The position numbers were made by a program, and so were the translations under genes. The notes beneath the pieces were generated by a model, which did not search any database, had not been told where the DNA came from, and saw nothing but the letters and a program-made list of their open reading frames with translations. A DNA stretch of 64,000 bases from positions 38,494,001 through 38,558,000 of the forward strand of contig JAZBRS010000049.1 of the NCBI GenBank assembly GCA_037176725.1, written 5' to 3'. The stretch is from Posidonia oceanica. Its lineage: Eukaryota > Streptophyta > Magnoliopsida > Alismatales > Posidoniaceae. Below, piece after piece: positions 34,355 to 46,309 of this stretch; position 1 is the first letter of the stretch, and each line of letters begins with the position of its first letter.

Positions 34355-34870
34355 TATAAATAAAAGTAGGGAGAGAGGATCACCTTACCTAAGTCTATTA
34401 GAGGTCCCAAAGAAACCCCTAGGAGAATCATTAACCAAGACAGAGAATCTAACAGAATTTATACATATTTTAATATAATTAACCTATATATTATCACAAC
34501 TCAATCCACCCAAAGAGTGAAAAAAACCGATGAGATGGCCAAAAACACCATTCCCCCACTCTCTTACTTTCTCTCCTCTTTTCTTCTTTCTTTTTCAATT
34601 TCTTTTATCACCTCATGCATGCAATGCATTGTTAAAATATAAACGGTATTATTAAGACTGGGTCAAATATAAAGCTGTATAACGACTCCTCTAACCAACT
34701 GCGCTACTTATAATTTGTTTCTTACAAGTTTCAAACATTAACCTACAACTTCTAATAAATGGCAGCTTTCGTTATCCCCAACTATCTTATTATAAATCCC
34801 AATTCCCCACACCCCTTAAAATAATACTAAACTCTAAATAATAAGATTTCCAATCCCCATCCTTCCTACG

Positions 34871-34908
34871 GCCAATCCCCAATTCTCTCTATCTAGGGTT
34901 AGGGTTTT
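34871..34908 (+). promoter_or_regulatory. CCAAT motif and telo-box before the membrane protein gene
   Basis: GCCAAT at 34871 and TAGGGTTAGGGTTTT at 34894-34908, 16-30 bases before the start codon. The latter is a telo-box, common near the transcription start of plant housekeeping and translation genes. Confidence 0.55.
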
Positions 34909-34923
34909 CTCTCCATTCCAGCA

Positions 34924-35320
34924 ATGAGGAATCAAGACCAGCAGCAGTCCCGCGCGATCAACGAGCTATGCTCCCTCGTCCTCTCCATCATCCGCCCCCC
35001 TCCCTTCTCCCTCTCCCACGTCGGCGCCGACCCGGACCAGCTCCAGCTCGGGAACCTGTCCCCCCGACGGAGGAGGCAGCAGCAGAAGCCTTCGGCTGCG
35101 GCGATCGCGGCGCTGATGCTGGGGGTGTCGCTGACGCTGATGCTGTGCGGGTCGGTGACGTTCGTGATCGGGTTCTTCCTGATGCCATGGGTGCTCGGGA
35201 TGGTGATGGTGCTGTATTTCGTCGGAATCGTGACGAACCTCTCCGGGTTGGGGAGGTCGATCCTTTTCCCTTCCCCTGATCCCGTGTTGACCGAGGGGTC
35301 GCCTCCCAAGGACATGCCTG
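34924..35320 (+). CDS. Plant two-helix membrane protein, exon 1
   Basis: A GC-rich exon starts at ATG 34924 (MRNQDQQQSRAINELCSLVL). Residues 1-57 are polar with a basic patch RRRRQQQK at 48-55. Two adjoining membrane helices follow (about 59-85 and 88-107), ending ...NLSGLGRSILFPSPD; the helix region ALMLGVSLTLMLCGSVTF is strongly conserved in a plant family of unknown function. The exon ends PPKDMPG at 35320, before GTGAGC, in phase 1. Two possible last exons follow acceptors TTTTCAG at 36379 and AAACAG at 36415, each adding 11-12 residues before a stop; I cannot choose between them. Conserved exon, intact frame and telo-box argue that it is expressed. Confidence 0.75.
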
Positions 35321-36978
35321 GTGAGCTCTGTGCTAAAAGTTTTTTTAAGCTTTTTTTTGTTTGTGTTGGATTGAGAATTTGAGATTGCTAGTTCTAATGG
35401 CAATGGTAAGTGCTAAGCGCTGTGTTTTTACGGTTGTTTCCGTCGAAATTCTTTGGAGAGAAATGATAGTAGTTGCGACTTGCGATGTCCTTTTTTCAAT
35501 TAATTAGGAGCTGATCTGAACAAGTTTGAAATCGACCAATATGTTTATTTCAGAAACAAATTGTCACGTCCTTGTCATTGGAATTGTTTGCTATATCTTG
35601 GTTCTAACAATAATCGTTCTTTAGCTCCCAAAGTTGTATCCATCACCATTAAGAGGATAGCATTTCAAATGCAATTCTATCATGCTGCGGCTGCCAATAA
35701 GAAGAGACTTCACCTAGCTAATTTGGGTGGTTAATAGATTTCCAATTGTAGAGCAGACGGTCATATGATAAGGGTACAGTTGTAAGCTCCAACAAGCAAC
35801 TACGAAATAATGTATAGCTTGTGTTACTGTTTTTTGTCTTAATTGCACAACTTGGCCTGCTGACTCGAAGTTACTTTGTTGATGTGGTTTTTTTTGGGTT
35901 CGGTGAGACTGATAGATTGAATTTATCTTCTCGTTCTTCATTAACTTTCTAATTTTAGGTATTTGGGTTCTAACATACCGGCTCTTATTCTCACCATGGT
36001 TGTATTAAAACTGCAACAAAACCAGTATTTAATTAATTGCTTATACTTCATATCATCCATATAGCACATTACTAGTAAATTTATGCTATATTTCCTCAAC
36101 CGAACTAAATGGTTTTAGTTTTATCAGAATTATTACCACTTCTTTGTTAAATTGTCTAGTAATAATGCTATTTTAAAGAAAAAGTATGGTGTTAGATATG
36201 CAAGTTTTTCTTTGTGTCTATAGATAGATGGAAGAAGACTCTACCTCTGAGCTGAGTGACCTTTAAACTCTAGCAGCATCAAGCATCAGTCTACAACTTT
36301 AAATACCGTTTTGTTTTGGAGAAACAGAGCCATCAGTCAACATACTGAGATTCTAAAGCTGGATTATGTTCATTTTCAGGTCAATATCTGTCCAAATTTC
36401 CCTACATCTAAACAGGAGAAGTTTGCAATTTATATAGACATCTACAGGTATAGAAAGTTCCCGGAGAGAGGAGCAGTTGATCTTGATTTGCTTGCTGGAT
36501 CTATTATTCAAACTGCATTGGATTAACCCGTCCAACCAGAAAAATTGTTGCACACCCCTTTCGTTGTGCTCTTTTTCCATTTCAGTTTTATATTTTTCCT
36601 TACCTGTGTGGATCTGAACTGGACAATCTGTTCTTACATTGTACTTTATAAAGAACATATACAATACCTCACCTGTTTATCATCGTACAGAATAGAGATT
36701 ATATAGAGACGACAATTCTCGTTCTGTTTGTTGTTTCTATTGTTATGCCCCAATTTTCATTCTCCGTCTCCTGTATCATTAAACAGTCGCAATATCTCCA
36801 AAGATAGAAAAAAAGATCCAGCCAAAAAAAACTACAGGATGAAGTGGTTGAAGAAAATAACAATGAAACTTGCACAGTTGTAAAGGCAACTAAATCGTCA
36901 TCACAAATACACTTATATCATGACACACAAAGCACAAACATTGAAATCTAATGGAATAAGAAGAGACCAATGAGCGCG
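35321..36978. other. Intron and 3' part of the membrane protein gene, then intergenic
   Basis: No clear coding exon. The gene-like patch at 36360-36526 (RKFPERGAVDLDLLAGSIIQ in one frame) might be terminal exon or UTR of the gene starting at 34924. The region near 36660-36978 should contain the 3' UTR of the first DUF3339 gene. Confidence 0.4.
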
Positions 36979-37179
36979 TCAGCCAGTGGTGATGTGAACG
37001 CCAATGGCGACGAGGAAGATGGTGACGAGGCCGAAGTAGATGATAGCATGGATGAGTATGGAAATACCACTGGTCTGGAAGTTGCCGAACTCGACCAACC
37101 TGTTTCTTCCCGGCAACTGGAGCAGCAATCCCGGGGACAGCAGCACCACCGCTACCACCACCGGTCCCCAGTCCGCCAT
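36979..37179 (-). CDS. DUF3339 family small membrane protein, copy 1
   Basis: A 66-residue protein starting MADWGPVVVAVVLLSPGLLL. Helix 1 covers about residues 6-22, a conserved LPGRNRLVEFGNFQTSG loop follows, and helix 2 covers about 40-60, ending VHITTG. The MADW start, SPGLL and LPG-x-x-x-x-x-EFG motifs define the plant DUF3339 family (65-70 residues, function unknown). Single coding exon; ATG chosen because the family always begins MADW. The frame is open upstream but that part is 5' UTR, including a (CT)n run at 37260-37280 (minus strand). It lacks the FV/FI pair found before LLSPG in copies 2 and 3, so helix 1 is shorter. Confidence 0.9.
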   Translation of the reverse strand: MADWGPVVVAVVLLSPGLLLQLPGRNRLVEFGNFQTSGISILIHAIIYFGLVTIFLVAIGVHITTG

Positions 37180-37258
37180 TTGCTCTCTCCAAAACTCTCC
37201 GAAACTGATGGGTGAAGAAGGAAGGATGGATGAAAAGAATGCTGGGCAAGGATGAAAT

Positions 37259-37281
37259 GGAGAGAGAGAGAGAGAGAGAAA
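37259..37281. repeat. (GA)n microsatellite in the leader of DUF3339 copy 1
   Basis: About 11 GA units on the plus strand, so CT on the coding strand, 80-100 bases before the ATG. Copy 3 has a shorter CTTTCTCTCTC tract directly before its ATG. Confidence 0.8.
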
Positions 37282-38004
37282 CAGAGGAGAGTAGTTATTG
37301 TGCGGTGTGGCGAAGAAAGTAAAGTTGCTTATTCTCGGCAGTTGTGCTATGCGTCGTGACAAGCGATGGACGGTAACAGATGGCCTGATCTGCGAACTTC
37401 GTGCAGTGGTATGGAATCTACGTCAGTTTCTAGGTAACGTTTCTCCTCTCTCGAGCGTCGAGCAAAAATTTGGAAGTAATGGTAATAACTGAATTAAACA
37501 CTATGCACAGTTCTCGTTGCTTTACCAAGTACCAAAGCGAATAGGTTTGGTGCTCCTAGAGTTCAAAACTGTTCGGGAGGAAAAGATGCTTTACACGTAT
37601 CACATGCTGCCGACGACGACAGCTTCGTCGGTAGAGTTTCCTCCTATGTGTGCCTCCGAGAGGACCTCAAAATTCTACTCCATACCTCATCTTTCAACAA
37701 CAAGAACAACAACCCTTTCAAAGAAAAAAAAAAAACAACAAGAAGAACAACACCACGAACCCGATAATAATCGAACCCAGCAAAAGAACAGGACTACACG
37801 CGATTCATACATACTCCACAAACATGACAAAGCTATTAATGGTGATTTGGTAAAACGTAGACAAAGAAAGCAACTCATGCCATCCTTTTCCTTCAAATCA
37901 AGGACCGCAAGATGCCCAGAAACAGGAATGATGCATACACTGTGATAAAGACAAAAGACGTAGAGGTGATTTAACAAGTCACTTGAGGAGTGGTTGGCTG
38001 CTTT

Positions 38005-38214
38005 TTATCCGGTGTAGATGTGGAGGCCGAGTGCTAGGATGATGATGGTGAAGACAGCGAAGAAGATGACGCCATGGACGGCGATAGACTTGCCGTTGGT
38101 CTTCAAGCTCCCGAACTCCACGTGCCGGCTGTTCCCCGGCAGCTGGAACAGAAGGCCCGGAGACAGAAGCACGAACAGCACCACCGCAACCACCACCGGC
38201 GCCCAGTCCGCCAT
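38005..38214 (-). CDS. DUF3339 family small membrane protein, copy 2
   Basis: 69 residues, MADWAPVVVAVVLFVLLSPG start, then LLFQLPGNSRHVEFGSLKTN, helix 2 at about 43-63 (IAVHGVIFFAVFTIIILALG) and HIYTG end. Same layout and strand as copy 1, 825 bases away. In the upstream 150 bases are two site II-type motifs (GGCCCA at 38338, AGCCCA at 38354, minus-strand TGGGCC/TGGGCT). Intact and likely functional; biochemical role unknown for the family. Confidence 0.9.
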   Translation of the reverse strand: MADWAPVVVAVVLFVLLSPGLLFQLPGNSRHVEFGSLKTNGKSIAVHGVIFFAVFTIIILALGLHIYTG

Positions 38215-38337
38215 CTTTCCCAACTCTACCCTTTTCAAATAGCAGGGAAGAAGCAACAGAACAAGATTAAAAAACAAATAAAAGGGAGGAGGAATAAAGA
38301 GTTTGTGGTGGCCGAGCTTCATATGAGAATCAAGGGA

Positions 38338-38359
38338 GGCCCATAAGGCCATAAGCCCA
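38338..38359 (-). promoter_or_regulatory. Two site II-type motifs upstream of DUF3339 copy 2
   Basis: GGCCCA and AGCCCA, 10 bases apart, 124-145 bases before the start codon. The same TGGGCY class is repeated in the GCAL promoter. Function inferred from motif only. Confidence 0.4.
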
Positions 38360-39117
38360 ATGGTATAAGAATATCTGGATCTAAATCACTTCTAGCTTAG
38401 GTTTTTGGTGTTAGTGTTGAATTACTTGAGTTTAATCAGGAAAAAAAAACTTAATTCCCTTCAACATTCATGTTTAAGATTCTACATAGAACATGTATGT
38501 TAAATCTTAAAATTGACAGGAAAAGTGCTCCCCATTGTTTATGTTAATATGGTTGAAAACTTGGGCTCCTACTTCCCACTCATGTGAAGCAGAGAATAGG
38601 TTGTTTCCTTACCTTTTGTGGAAGTTAGGCAGTTAGCCAGAAGTAATGTTTTTTTTTTAATGAAATTCAGTAGTAATGATTGTTTTTGTTTAGATGGTAG
38701 TAAAATGTTGATACCAGGATTTGAAACGATGATTGTTATGCGTGGAGGTTTTTGGTGAGTTACTTTTTCTTTGAAACCTGTGCTCACAATAATGCTTCCT
38801 TTGGAATAGTTTTTGAGAAGCATGAAGAGAATAGAGAATGGCATGTATAAAGCTTGAGTAGTAGTTCTTGTGGAATAAAATTCTCCTTCCATGTTGTATG
38901 GGTAAATCTCCATTCAACAAAGGTTTCATTCCTGCATGTGTCGTGAGTTTAAGTTGATAAGTTTGGTGGATTCTTCTTGTTGGCGCACTAGACATGTCTC
39001 CACATCATACTTCTTGTTGGCTGATGGCTGGCCACTTTGAGCAAGAAACTATCCCAAAATGTCTATGGTGTTCAAACCAATATGCATCGGGTAATCTAGA
39101 CATAGATACACGTCTAA

Positions 39118-39339
39118 GGGTTTGTTTGTTAAAACTTCAGCTTCTGGATCTAAATGTAGAAGGTAGTTTCTGGCTAGAAGTAGCCATACTTTCGCTTCTG
39201 GAAATGTAAAAGAATCATTGTTCCAAAAGTTTTTTTATTCTGAGAAGCTGTTAGTGTTTAGTAGAGCTGTTGGACCATTATAACTTCTGAGAGAAGTTAC
39301 ATGTTCAAAAGCTGTTCAAAAACTTTACCAAACAGACTC
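39118..39339. mobile_element. Tourist-like MITE, 222 bp
   Basis: Ends GGGTTTGTTTGTTAAAACTT and, inverted, GAGTCTGTTTGGTAAAG. TAA on both sides (39115-39117 and 39340-39342) is the 3 bp target duplication. Internally it is the reverse orientation of the copy at 22283-22503 (shared CTTCTGGAAATGTAAA, CTGTTGGACCAT, GAAGC motifs). Confidence 0.8.
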
Positions 39340-40929
39340 TAAATACACCAATTCATTAAAACAATTAGATTGTCAATAGATTATCATCTAAATGTTATGT
39401 TTGGAATTATGATTTTTGATTAAAAGAGTTCTCCTAGAAAAGTAGTTTCAAATGGGTCTTTCTTCTATATTTTCTTTGCAGACAAATGGTCAACTTTTCT
39501 ATAATCCTGAACTAAAAATTTTGCATGATAGAAAAGTTGTAATCTTTTGATTAAAAATTTTAGTTTCAAATATAATTTCAGGTAGAGCGTAAACACATTT
39601 AAACTTAACTAACGATTAAATGTTTTCACCTTGACATCCCAATGTCTAGTTAAGTTACAAGTTTTTTTAAACTCGTTTAGTCAATGTACAAGTTCGGCAG
39701 TGGACCTTCTTACTTAAGCTTGATTCTAATACAAATAGGGCTCAAGCTCAGTTAAGGGTCAATATAATTAAACATGTAATTTTCTTACAAGTGTATTCAA
39801 CAACATTAGCTGAAGTGTGGTTTCAGGTAGAGATTTGGAGAAGCGGTGCTTGATGTACAATTTTTTTTTTCTCATAATTTTTGCTTACAATGTCATTATA
39901 AGAAAATTGGACTTTAGCCACAGTCAAATTCCATGACTAATACTAAAAAAGTCGTGGCTAAATCAATTTAGCCACGGTTTTTAATCGTGGCGGACCTCGT
40001 GGTTAAAAATCCCGTATCTAAATTTTAGCCACGGTTTAGGCTGATCGTAGCTAATTTACCACGGATGAAAATTTAGCCACGGTCTTCATTCGTGGCAAAT
40101 CCGTGGCAAAAAATGTATTATACTTGCATCAAGATCCGTAGCCAAGCCGTGGCTAATTTAGGTACGGTATTTTTCATGGCTATTTCGTAGCTAATTTAGG
40201 CACAGTATTTTCTGTGGCTATTCCGTGGCTAATTTAGACACGGTATTTTCCGTGGCTATTCCGTGGCTAATTTAGGCATGGTATTTTCCGAGACTATTCC
40301 ATGGCCAGGGCCGTGGCAAAAATTAGCCACAAATATAACATGTAATATAATTTATTTTCTTTTCATCACCTGTATTATAATATATAAAACAAACTAAATT
40401 ATTTTCAAAATGAAGATCATATACTAATTTAATAACAAACTTCAAATTCAACAAAAATAATATATATTAATTTCATAATCCAGTACATCATGTCTTCATA
40501 TTAAGGTATCAGTTACATTACTATTTTCAAAAGAAAATATAAAATATTAAGGTATCAGTTATATCAAGATTGATTGAATGAAATATCTAATTCCAACATT
40601 ATCATCTGCATAGCTTGTAGAATTTGACTCCACATCCTGATCATCATTAGCATTAACACTTGTAGAAGCCTAAAAAAAAATACAAATCATAGAACAATAT
40701 TAGAATATAAACAACATAGGATATTTCATTAAAGCACATAATGGAGCCTTACTAAGGTGTGATCACAATGAGGAAAAGAGTCACTGGTCAAAGCTTATCC
40801 TATATAAACAAAACTGAACTTTATTAGACGACTCAAGTTTGCAAACTAGATTACTACAGTACCAATAGCCAATTCTTTAAACTCATACAAGAAAGATAAA
40901 CATATAAGAGAAAAAGTTGAAGGAATTAA

Positions 40930-42060
40930 CTATCTCTACCAGCACAAACTAAGATTCAGAAGGATTCAAACTAAAAAAGCTGAAACAAGGTCTCTAACAC
41001 ATGATCCTTTTATCAACAAAGGGATGTAGCCAAAAGGTTAATAATCGTTATACACCCTAAATTCAGTATTGACTAGAGACTGCACAAAATCCATTAGTTG
41101 AATCTTTGCCCATTGTAGAGATAGTTCATGGTCACTTGTGCGAGGTGGATGCCTCCAAGGAGCACCAAAGTGAAACCGACTCTATGGGAATTTTCCATCT
41201 TTTGCATCAGAAACAAATTTTTGCAAAATAACCATGACGGCTTCCATTGCAGGATTCACAACATTGACCTAAGAAAACATAAAAGTATTTATCAAGATGC
41301 ATGAACCAAAAGAATACTTAAACATCTAAAGATAGATATGATAACCATTTGCTGATTCACCATGAACATAAAAAAAAGACGAGAACATGAGCAGAAAATA
41401 GTGTTTACTTGAAGGTATGCCAAGTATGTATCTACAATGTCTTCAAAATGGTCGCTTGCATGCATGGACCTGAAACCAGAAGTTCAAATTTACAAATATA
41501 GCATCAGTATGCCGGATACTGCAATTCTGCAAATCAGTATCAATGAAAGAGAGAGAAAAAAGCAAAGAAGAACATATTTATGCCGAAGTATGGAGCAGCT
41601 GCACGTTCCAAAGAGAAATATGTGGGCATTCCAAATGATGGAGTGACAGGATCAAGCTGGTCAACCAACAAACATAATTATCAGGGAGTATTTGAAGACG
41701 AAAGAAGTTTGACAAGAACAACTACGATGCAAAACAGAACAATGATACTGAAGAGAAACAAGCTTAAAAGTTAGAGATTAAGTCATACAGGTTCCAATTG
41801 AAATAGCTTTACCTTCAAATGAAGTGTGATCTATCCTTAACAGCAACATAAGAAGTACAAGTAGTTTCAATCAAACTGGCAGCTAAAGTATCATTATCAA
41901 TTCAAGTACCTCATTACGTATACCTGGAATTGATCCTCCCAGACATTTGATTACATCTCCAACAGCTGTAGTTCTATCCTCTGGTGTTGTAAGTGATGCA
42001 TGAAGGATAACACAGCTATTCGGGCGATCTATATTCTTATCTCGCATAACTTGGAACAAT
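40930..42060 (-). pseudogene. Captured exons of an unidentified conserved plant gene
   Basis: Minus-strand exon-like pieces separated by AT-rich intron-like DNA: PLFQVMRDKNIDRPNSCVIL with TTPEDRTTAVGDVIKCLGG (about 41925-42065), LDPVTPSFGMPTYFSLERAA (about 41565-41655), HFEDIVDTYLAYLQV (about 41405-41455), VNVVNPAMEAVMVILQKFV (about 41190-41275) and GAPWRHPPRTSDHELSLQWA (about 41065-41165). They are in order on one strand, look like exons of a large helical-repeat protein, and carry no obvious repeats. I do not recognise the gene. Confidence 0.5.
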
Positions 42061-42244
42061 GGAGATAGAATTCGGTGTTACATGGGACATATCTTGCATG
42101 AGAATTCAGTAATTATACCAAAAAACAAAACTATTTAAGGAGATTGCAAATATTTATTTTTCAGGGTAGAGTAATGTGTAATGAGCAAATATGATTAGTA
42201 TCCACTTACTAACAGCATCTAGTGAAGCTAGTAGAACACTCCCA

Positions 42245-44215
42245 GGAAATGATCCTAGAACTGCCTTTCCAATTTTTGATTTGGCTATTGGTGCGCAAAC
42301 CCCCAAAGCCACTTAGAGATCGTTCACAAACCTTGACATAGAAAATCAACAGTAACAAAAGTAATCAGTAAGTACAGACAACAAAGAGAAAGCACGAACA
42401 CTGAAGCATGCTCCAACATAGAGAAAATACTTGAATTCTCATGAATTGACGGTAAATTCAATAATTATTAGCAAACATTAAATCTTAATTAATTTCTAGA
42501 AAAAATTGAAATAATAAACTCAAAGATCTCCAAAATCAACATCACATCAAAAGCAATCTTTGGATGAGCATGTTAAGGCTTGTATATTAGAATATAAATC
42601 TACTAATGTTCACATTTAAGATGATGCTCCAAAATAGAAAAAATACATAAAAAGAAGGAGAAAACAGGAACTGGAATTCACAAAATGTTTTGTAAACCTA
42701 CCACCAAACTACCATCTTCTAAACCAGTGGTGTATCTCAAAGTCCAGAAATCATGTGCTGGTGCCAATGTAGTTGGTGCATACATTTGCAAGCAATTAGG
42801 GGTGAGAAAACCAATGAATGATGCCAGATGGATTAATATGAAGAAAAGATTTCAATGTTGTGAAGCAGCTGATGCTGAACCACTGATCCAAAGACACATG
42901 AAGTGCCTTCTCACTACTATGTTACAAGAAAAAGAAATCAACTGTCACTACTCTGACCTACATGTATATCAGTTCGATTGTTCCTTCATTTCCAGCAAGA
43001 AACATAGTGAAAACTTCCATGCTGCGACAATCTTGGAACCATGATGGTCGATCTTTAAGTACCTCCACAATCTGGCAGTGAATGATACTATCAGACATTT
43101 ATGCATTAAGAAGGATTTTGTTTTTTTTACATATAATTTTCTAAGCAGCATGAATTATTGAAGATTCCTAGTAGTTGCTAAAAAGTGGTCAATTTGCAAT
43201 AACAAAATTTTCAACTTGGAGATTGGAAAGTAAAGATCTTTGACCTTTATAGGTTCTAAGTTTACTAAACCACGAGCTCGGGCTGCTACTCCACTACAAC
43301 TGTGTGAGATGGCAACAATCCCTATCGAATCCGGACCAGGCTGTGGTCGAGAAGTATACAGAAAACTAGTGTCAGATTTAATGAAAAGGCGATGTTGCAT
43401 AAACTGCAAATAAAATTCTTATAAAAGGAGAAAAACAATGAAGAACATGTTATACAAAACTAGAAAGTAAGTACCTTCATCCCGAGCATCTGGACCCATT
43501 CAACAGCAGTCCTTGTAGCCTTCGAAAGGAACTCCGTCAAGGGCTCTTCAGCAATGGACAGAAGTCTGTTGAAACCACCAAGTTCATAATTTAGAATGCT
43601 GCAGATATTAGAAAATAATGGTTGAAATTAATTAGTAATTGACCCGACTGGGTTGTTTTTATCCCCCAAAGGATGCTGGGGTGTGGTGACAACTGACTCA
43701 CAACTTGTGTCATTACCCAAAGATGCCTGCATAAACCAAAATAAGATCATTGTGTCATATGGTCAATATGCAGTTATTAAATACTCCCTGAAAAAATGTG
43801 ACATGACAATTTTCACAAGCCGTAAGATAGAAACGACAGCACCAGAGTCAAATTCGCCATCTCCTATTTCATATTCAACCTTAAGAGGGTGCTAAACACA
43901 TCAAAACAAAGAATCTATGCATGTTGAACTTAGGGCAGAAAAAAAAACATGTCTAATCCAACAGTCCCAAATGCTCATCACTCACTGTTTGTGAACGCAA
44001 CCATAAACACAGAATGCGTTATTTAAACTTACATCAGCAAATGCACACAAATTTGCCAGTTGTTGTATTTTAATTTTTAGAGATGATAATTATTGAAATA
44101 AGTAATCTTGATGGAAAATATTAGAATTCAGGTAAAAAAATAACAACCCACATTTTGCAGCTACTGTCGCATGTATTCATTTTCAGTTACAAGCTGGGAG
44201 ACCTGTTTCTGAAGA
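42245..44215 (-). pseudogene. Captured HD-Zip III gene fragment (REVOLUTA/PHABULOSA class) with introns
   Basis: Seven exon pieces run in order on the minus strand: leucine zipper KQVSQLVTENEYMRQ then a stop (about 44150-44215); SLGNDTSCESVVTTPQHP (43662-43735); LLSIAEEPLTEF...AVEWVQMLGMK (43476-43572); PGPDSIGIVAISHSCSGVAA...GLVNLEPIKV (43240-43345); VEVLKDRPSWFQDCRSMEVF with AGNEGTIELIYM then a stop (42965-43075); YAPTTLAPAHDFWTLRYTT (42690-42790); VCERSLSG (42290-42330). These are the leucine zipper and START domain of plant HD-Zip III transcription factors. The homeodomain and the C-terminal MEKHLA region are absent. Exon order and intervening introns are kept, so DNA was captured. Two or more stops make it non-functional. 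Confidence 0.88.
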
Positions 44216-44229
44216 AAATGCAGTAGAGC

Positions 44230-46300
44230 CCTAAAATAAAAACATCAAATAGGAATGCGCCATAAGAACAGGAATAAAATCAGTATAGAGATTAACAAGC
44301 AAACACATGTTTGTCTGAGGTATTAAATTACATGAGATAATTAAGGCTTGATCAAAGATGAGGAAGTAAAATATATATATGAATGTAATATCTACAGTGT
44401 TAGAACCTTAGATCATCGAAATGATATAACACGTGACAGGAAAAAAAATGCTAAGCATGACACCAATTACAATCACAAATACTAAAGAATGACCAATACT
44501 GAAGCAGAGCAAATTTTGAGACACATCTCATAGCTTGAGAGACAAGGTTCACGTGTTCAAGCACAAAAACAACAAAAAATTGGAGATGGAGAAATACAAG
44601 GGCTCAAGGCACCAAGGCAACCGAGCAACAATGAAGCACCTTGATGCCAAAGAATCATCATGTCACCTAGACAATGTCTCATTAGTAAATAGACGTCAAG
44701 ATCAATGTAATATTTTTCGACGGAATCCTACCTACTTACAAATAAGATAAGTACATCTCTATCCCATTGAAAAACTTATAATTCACTCAACTGATACAAG
44801 AACAAGTTTAGAAAGGGCTGGATTCTTCATTTATTTATGGAAATATCCAAAAAAAATGGACATACAATATCAAGTACAGATGTAAAAGTACAACGAAATC
44901 AACCAAGAATTGATGATTATCCTTCAACATTCATATTAACAGAATATTTGCACATCCTTTTATGATTATTGATTTTAAACCCAAGTCTCTTTCGCAATAG
45001 CTCCTATTGATTATTGAAACACTCAATACTTCCTCTTTTGAAATACACAAAAAGTACAAGTTTGAAAAGGAGACGCCTAAAGAAGCTGCAAAACACAGTT
45101 ATCCTAAAAACATAACATGACAAGAAAGTACAACTTGCTCAAGGCTGAATAATCAGATGAGGAAAAACACTAATCAATGTATTTTAGCTTTTGGTTTTAA
45201 AGAAAAAGATATCTTTAGGTTTTTAAATGCCTCTTATGACTTTATTTACAATTATAAACAACAAAATGACTATTTGTGCATATTTTATAGTTACTGATTT
45301 TAAAGCCTAGTATCTTTTAAGTTACTAGTTATATTTATCTCAGCATACCCAAAGAGTATGGAATCGACTATAACTATTCTTGTTCTATGAAAGCCTCCTC
45401 TAGACTATCTTAGTTTTACTTTCAAAGCCTACGTTTATGTCCTGCCTTTGTCTTCAACAACTAATGTTGTTATAAACTTATAATTTTGACTTATTTCTTC
45501 TTTTCTTTTTTTTTGAGCGATTGAAGAAATTTTTATTATTAAGAAACTGAAAGGAAAACAAAAACAATACCAGAAAAATCTTATCAAGATGATAAGGCAC
45601 AAAGAAAAAACTACATAAAACTAGAAAAAGGATCCCAATTAGTTCAGCGAAGATGTATATGATAGGTCAGAAAAACTAGAAAAAACTATCAGGGAAAAAA
45701 ATACAGCCGATACAAGCAAGAACTATATAAAGAAAGAAAGTGAGGAAAGAATGTAAAGAAAGATTCTGAAACATTTTCAGATGAAAGATAAGAAACAATA
45801 TACCAGAAAATACCAGTCATGTGAAGATACGTGTTTTAAAAGTGATAGAAAAATTCAAATTTTTTTGTTAAAAGATTATCTCTTAGACCATATATCTCTT
45901 TTCTTCATCACAACTAGATCCCAGAAAAAAATTAACAACCTAAATCCACAATCTATTCAACACAAAAATTAGTGTAAACAAATCCCTCTAGCAATATGTA
46001 AAAACTCACTACCACTTCTTCAAGTAGTAAAACTTCCTTGTGGTTGTGCAAGAGAATGGGGGCTGTCTCCACAGAAAATGGGTATAGATGATTTTGAACT
46101 TGGGTCTTCCCTGTGATGATTGCAATGGGCAACCACTATACTATCAAAAAAAATGCAAAAGCTCAACAGAATATTTAAAACAAACAACTTAATTCCTATT
46201 ATGAACCAGTAGGAAAATAACAATACCTGCTTCAACTAAAAGATTGCAACAGACATATCAAAACTGAAGAGCAACACATACATCACAAGAAACCACATGA
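44230..46300. other. CACTA interior without recognised genes
   Basis: AT-rich DNA inside the CACTA element. No transposase motif found on either strand. Confidence 0.5.
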
Positions 46301-46309
46301 GACGTGGCC

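Larger units (their letters stand above)
32210..34485 (-). mobile_element. 5'-truncated non-LTR retrotransposon (LINE, L1-like)
   Basis: The minus strand carries the C-terminal half of a LINE reverse transcriptase, the connection domain, and a zinc-binding RVT domain, then reaches a T-rich plus-strand tract (A-rich tail on the minus strand) near 32210. Similarity starts abruptly at about 34485 (reading SVRFSVLVNDSPRGFF), so the endonuclease and fingers are missing. A stop replaces Gln in the LRQGDPLSP motif, and further breaks lie between the RT and zinc domains. No target duplication was found. Confidence 0.85.

Noticed and set aside
42685..43044. 119-codon plus-strand frame
   Set aside because: It is antisense to HD-Zip III exons that match on the minus strand.
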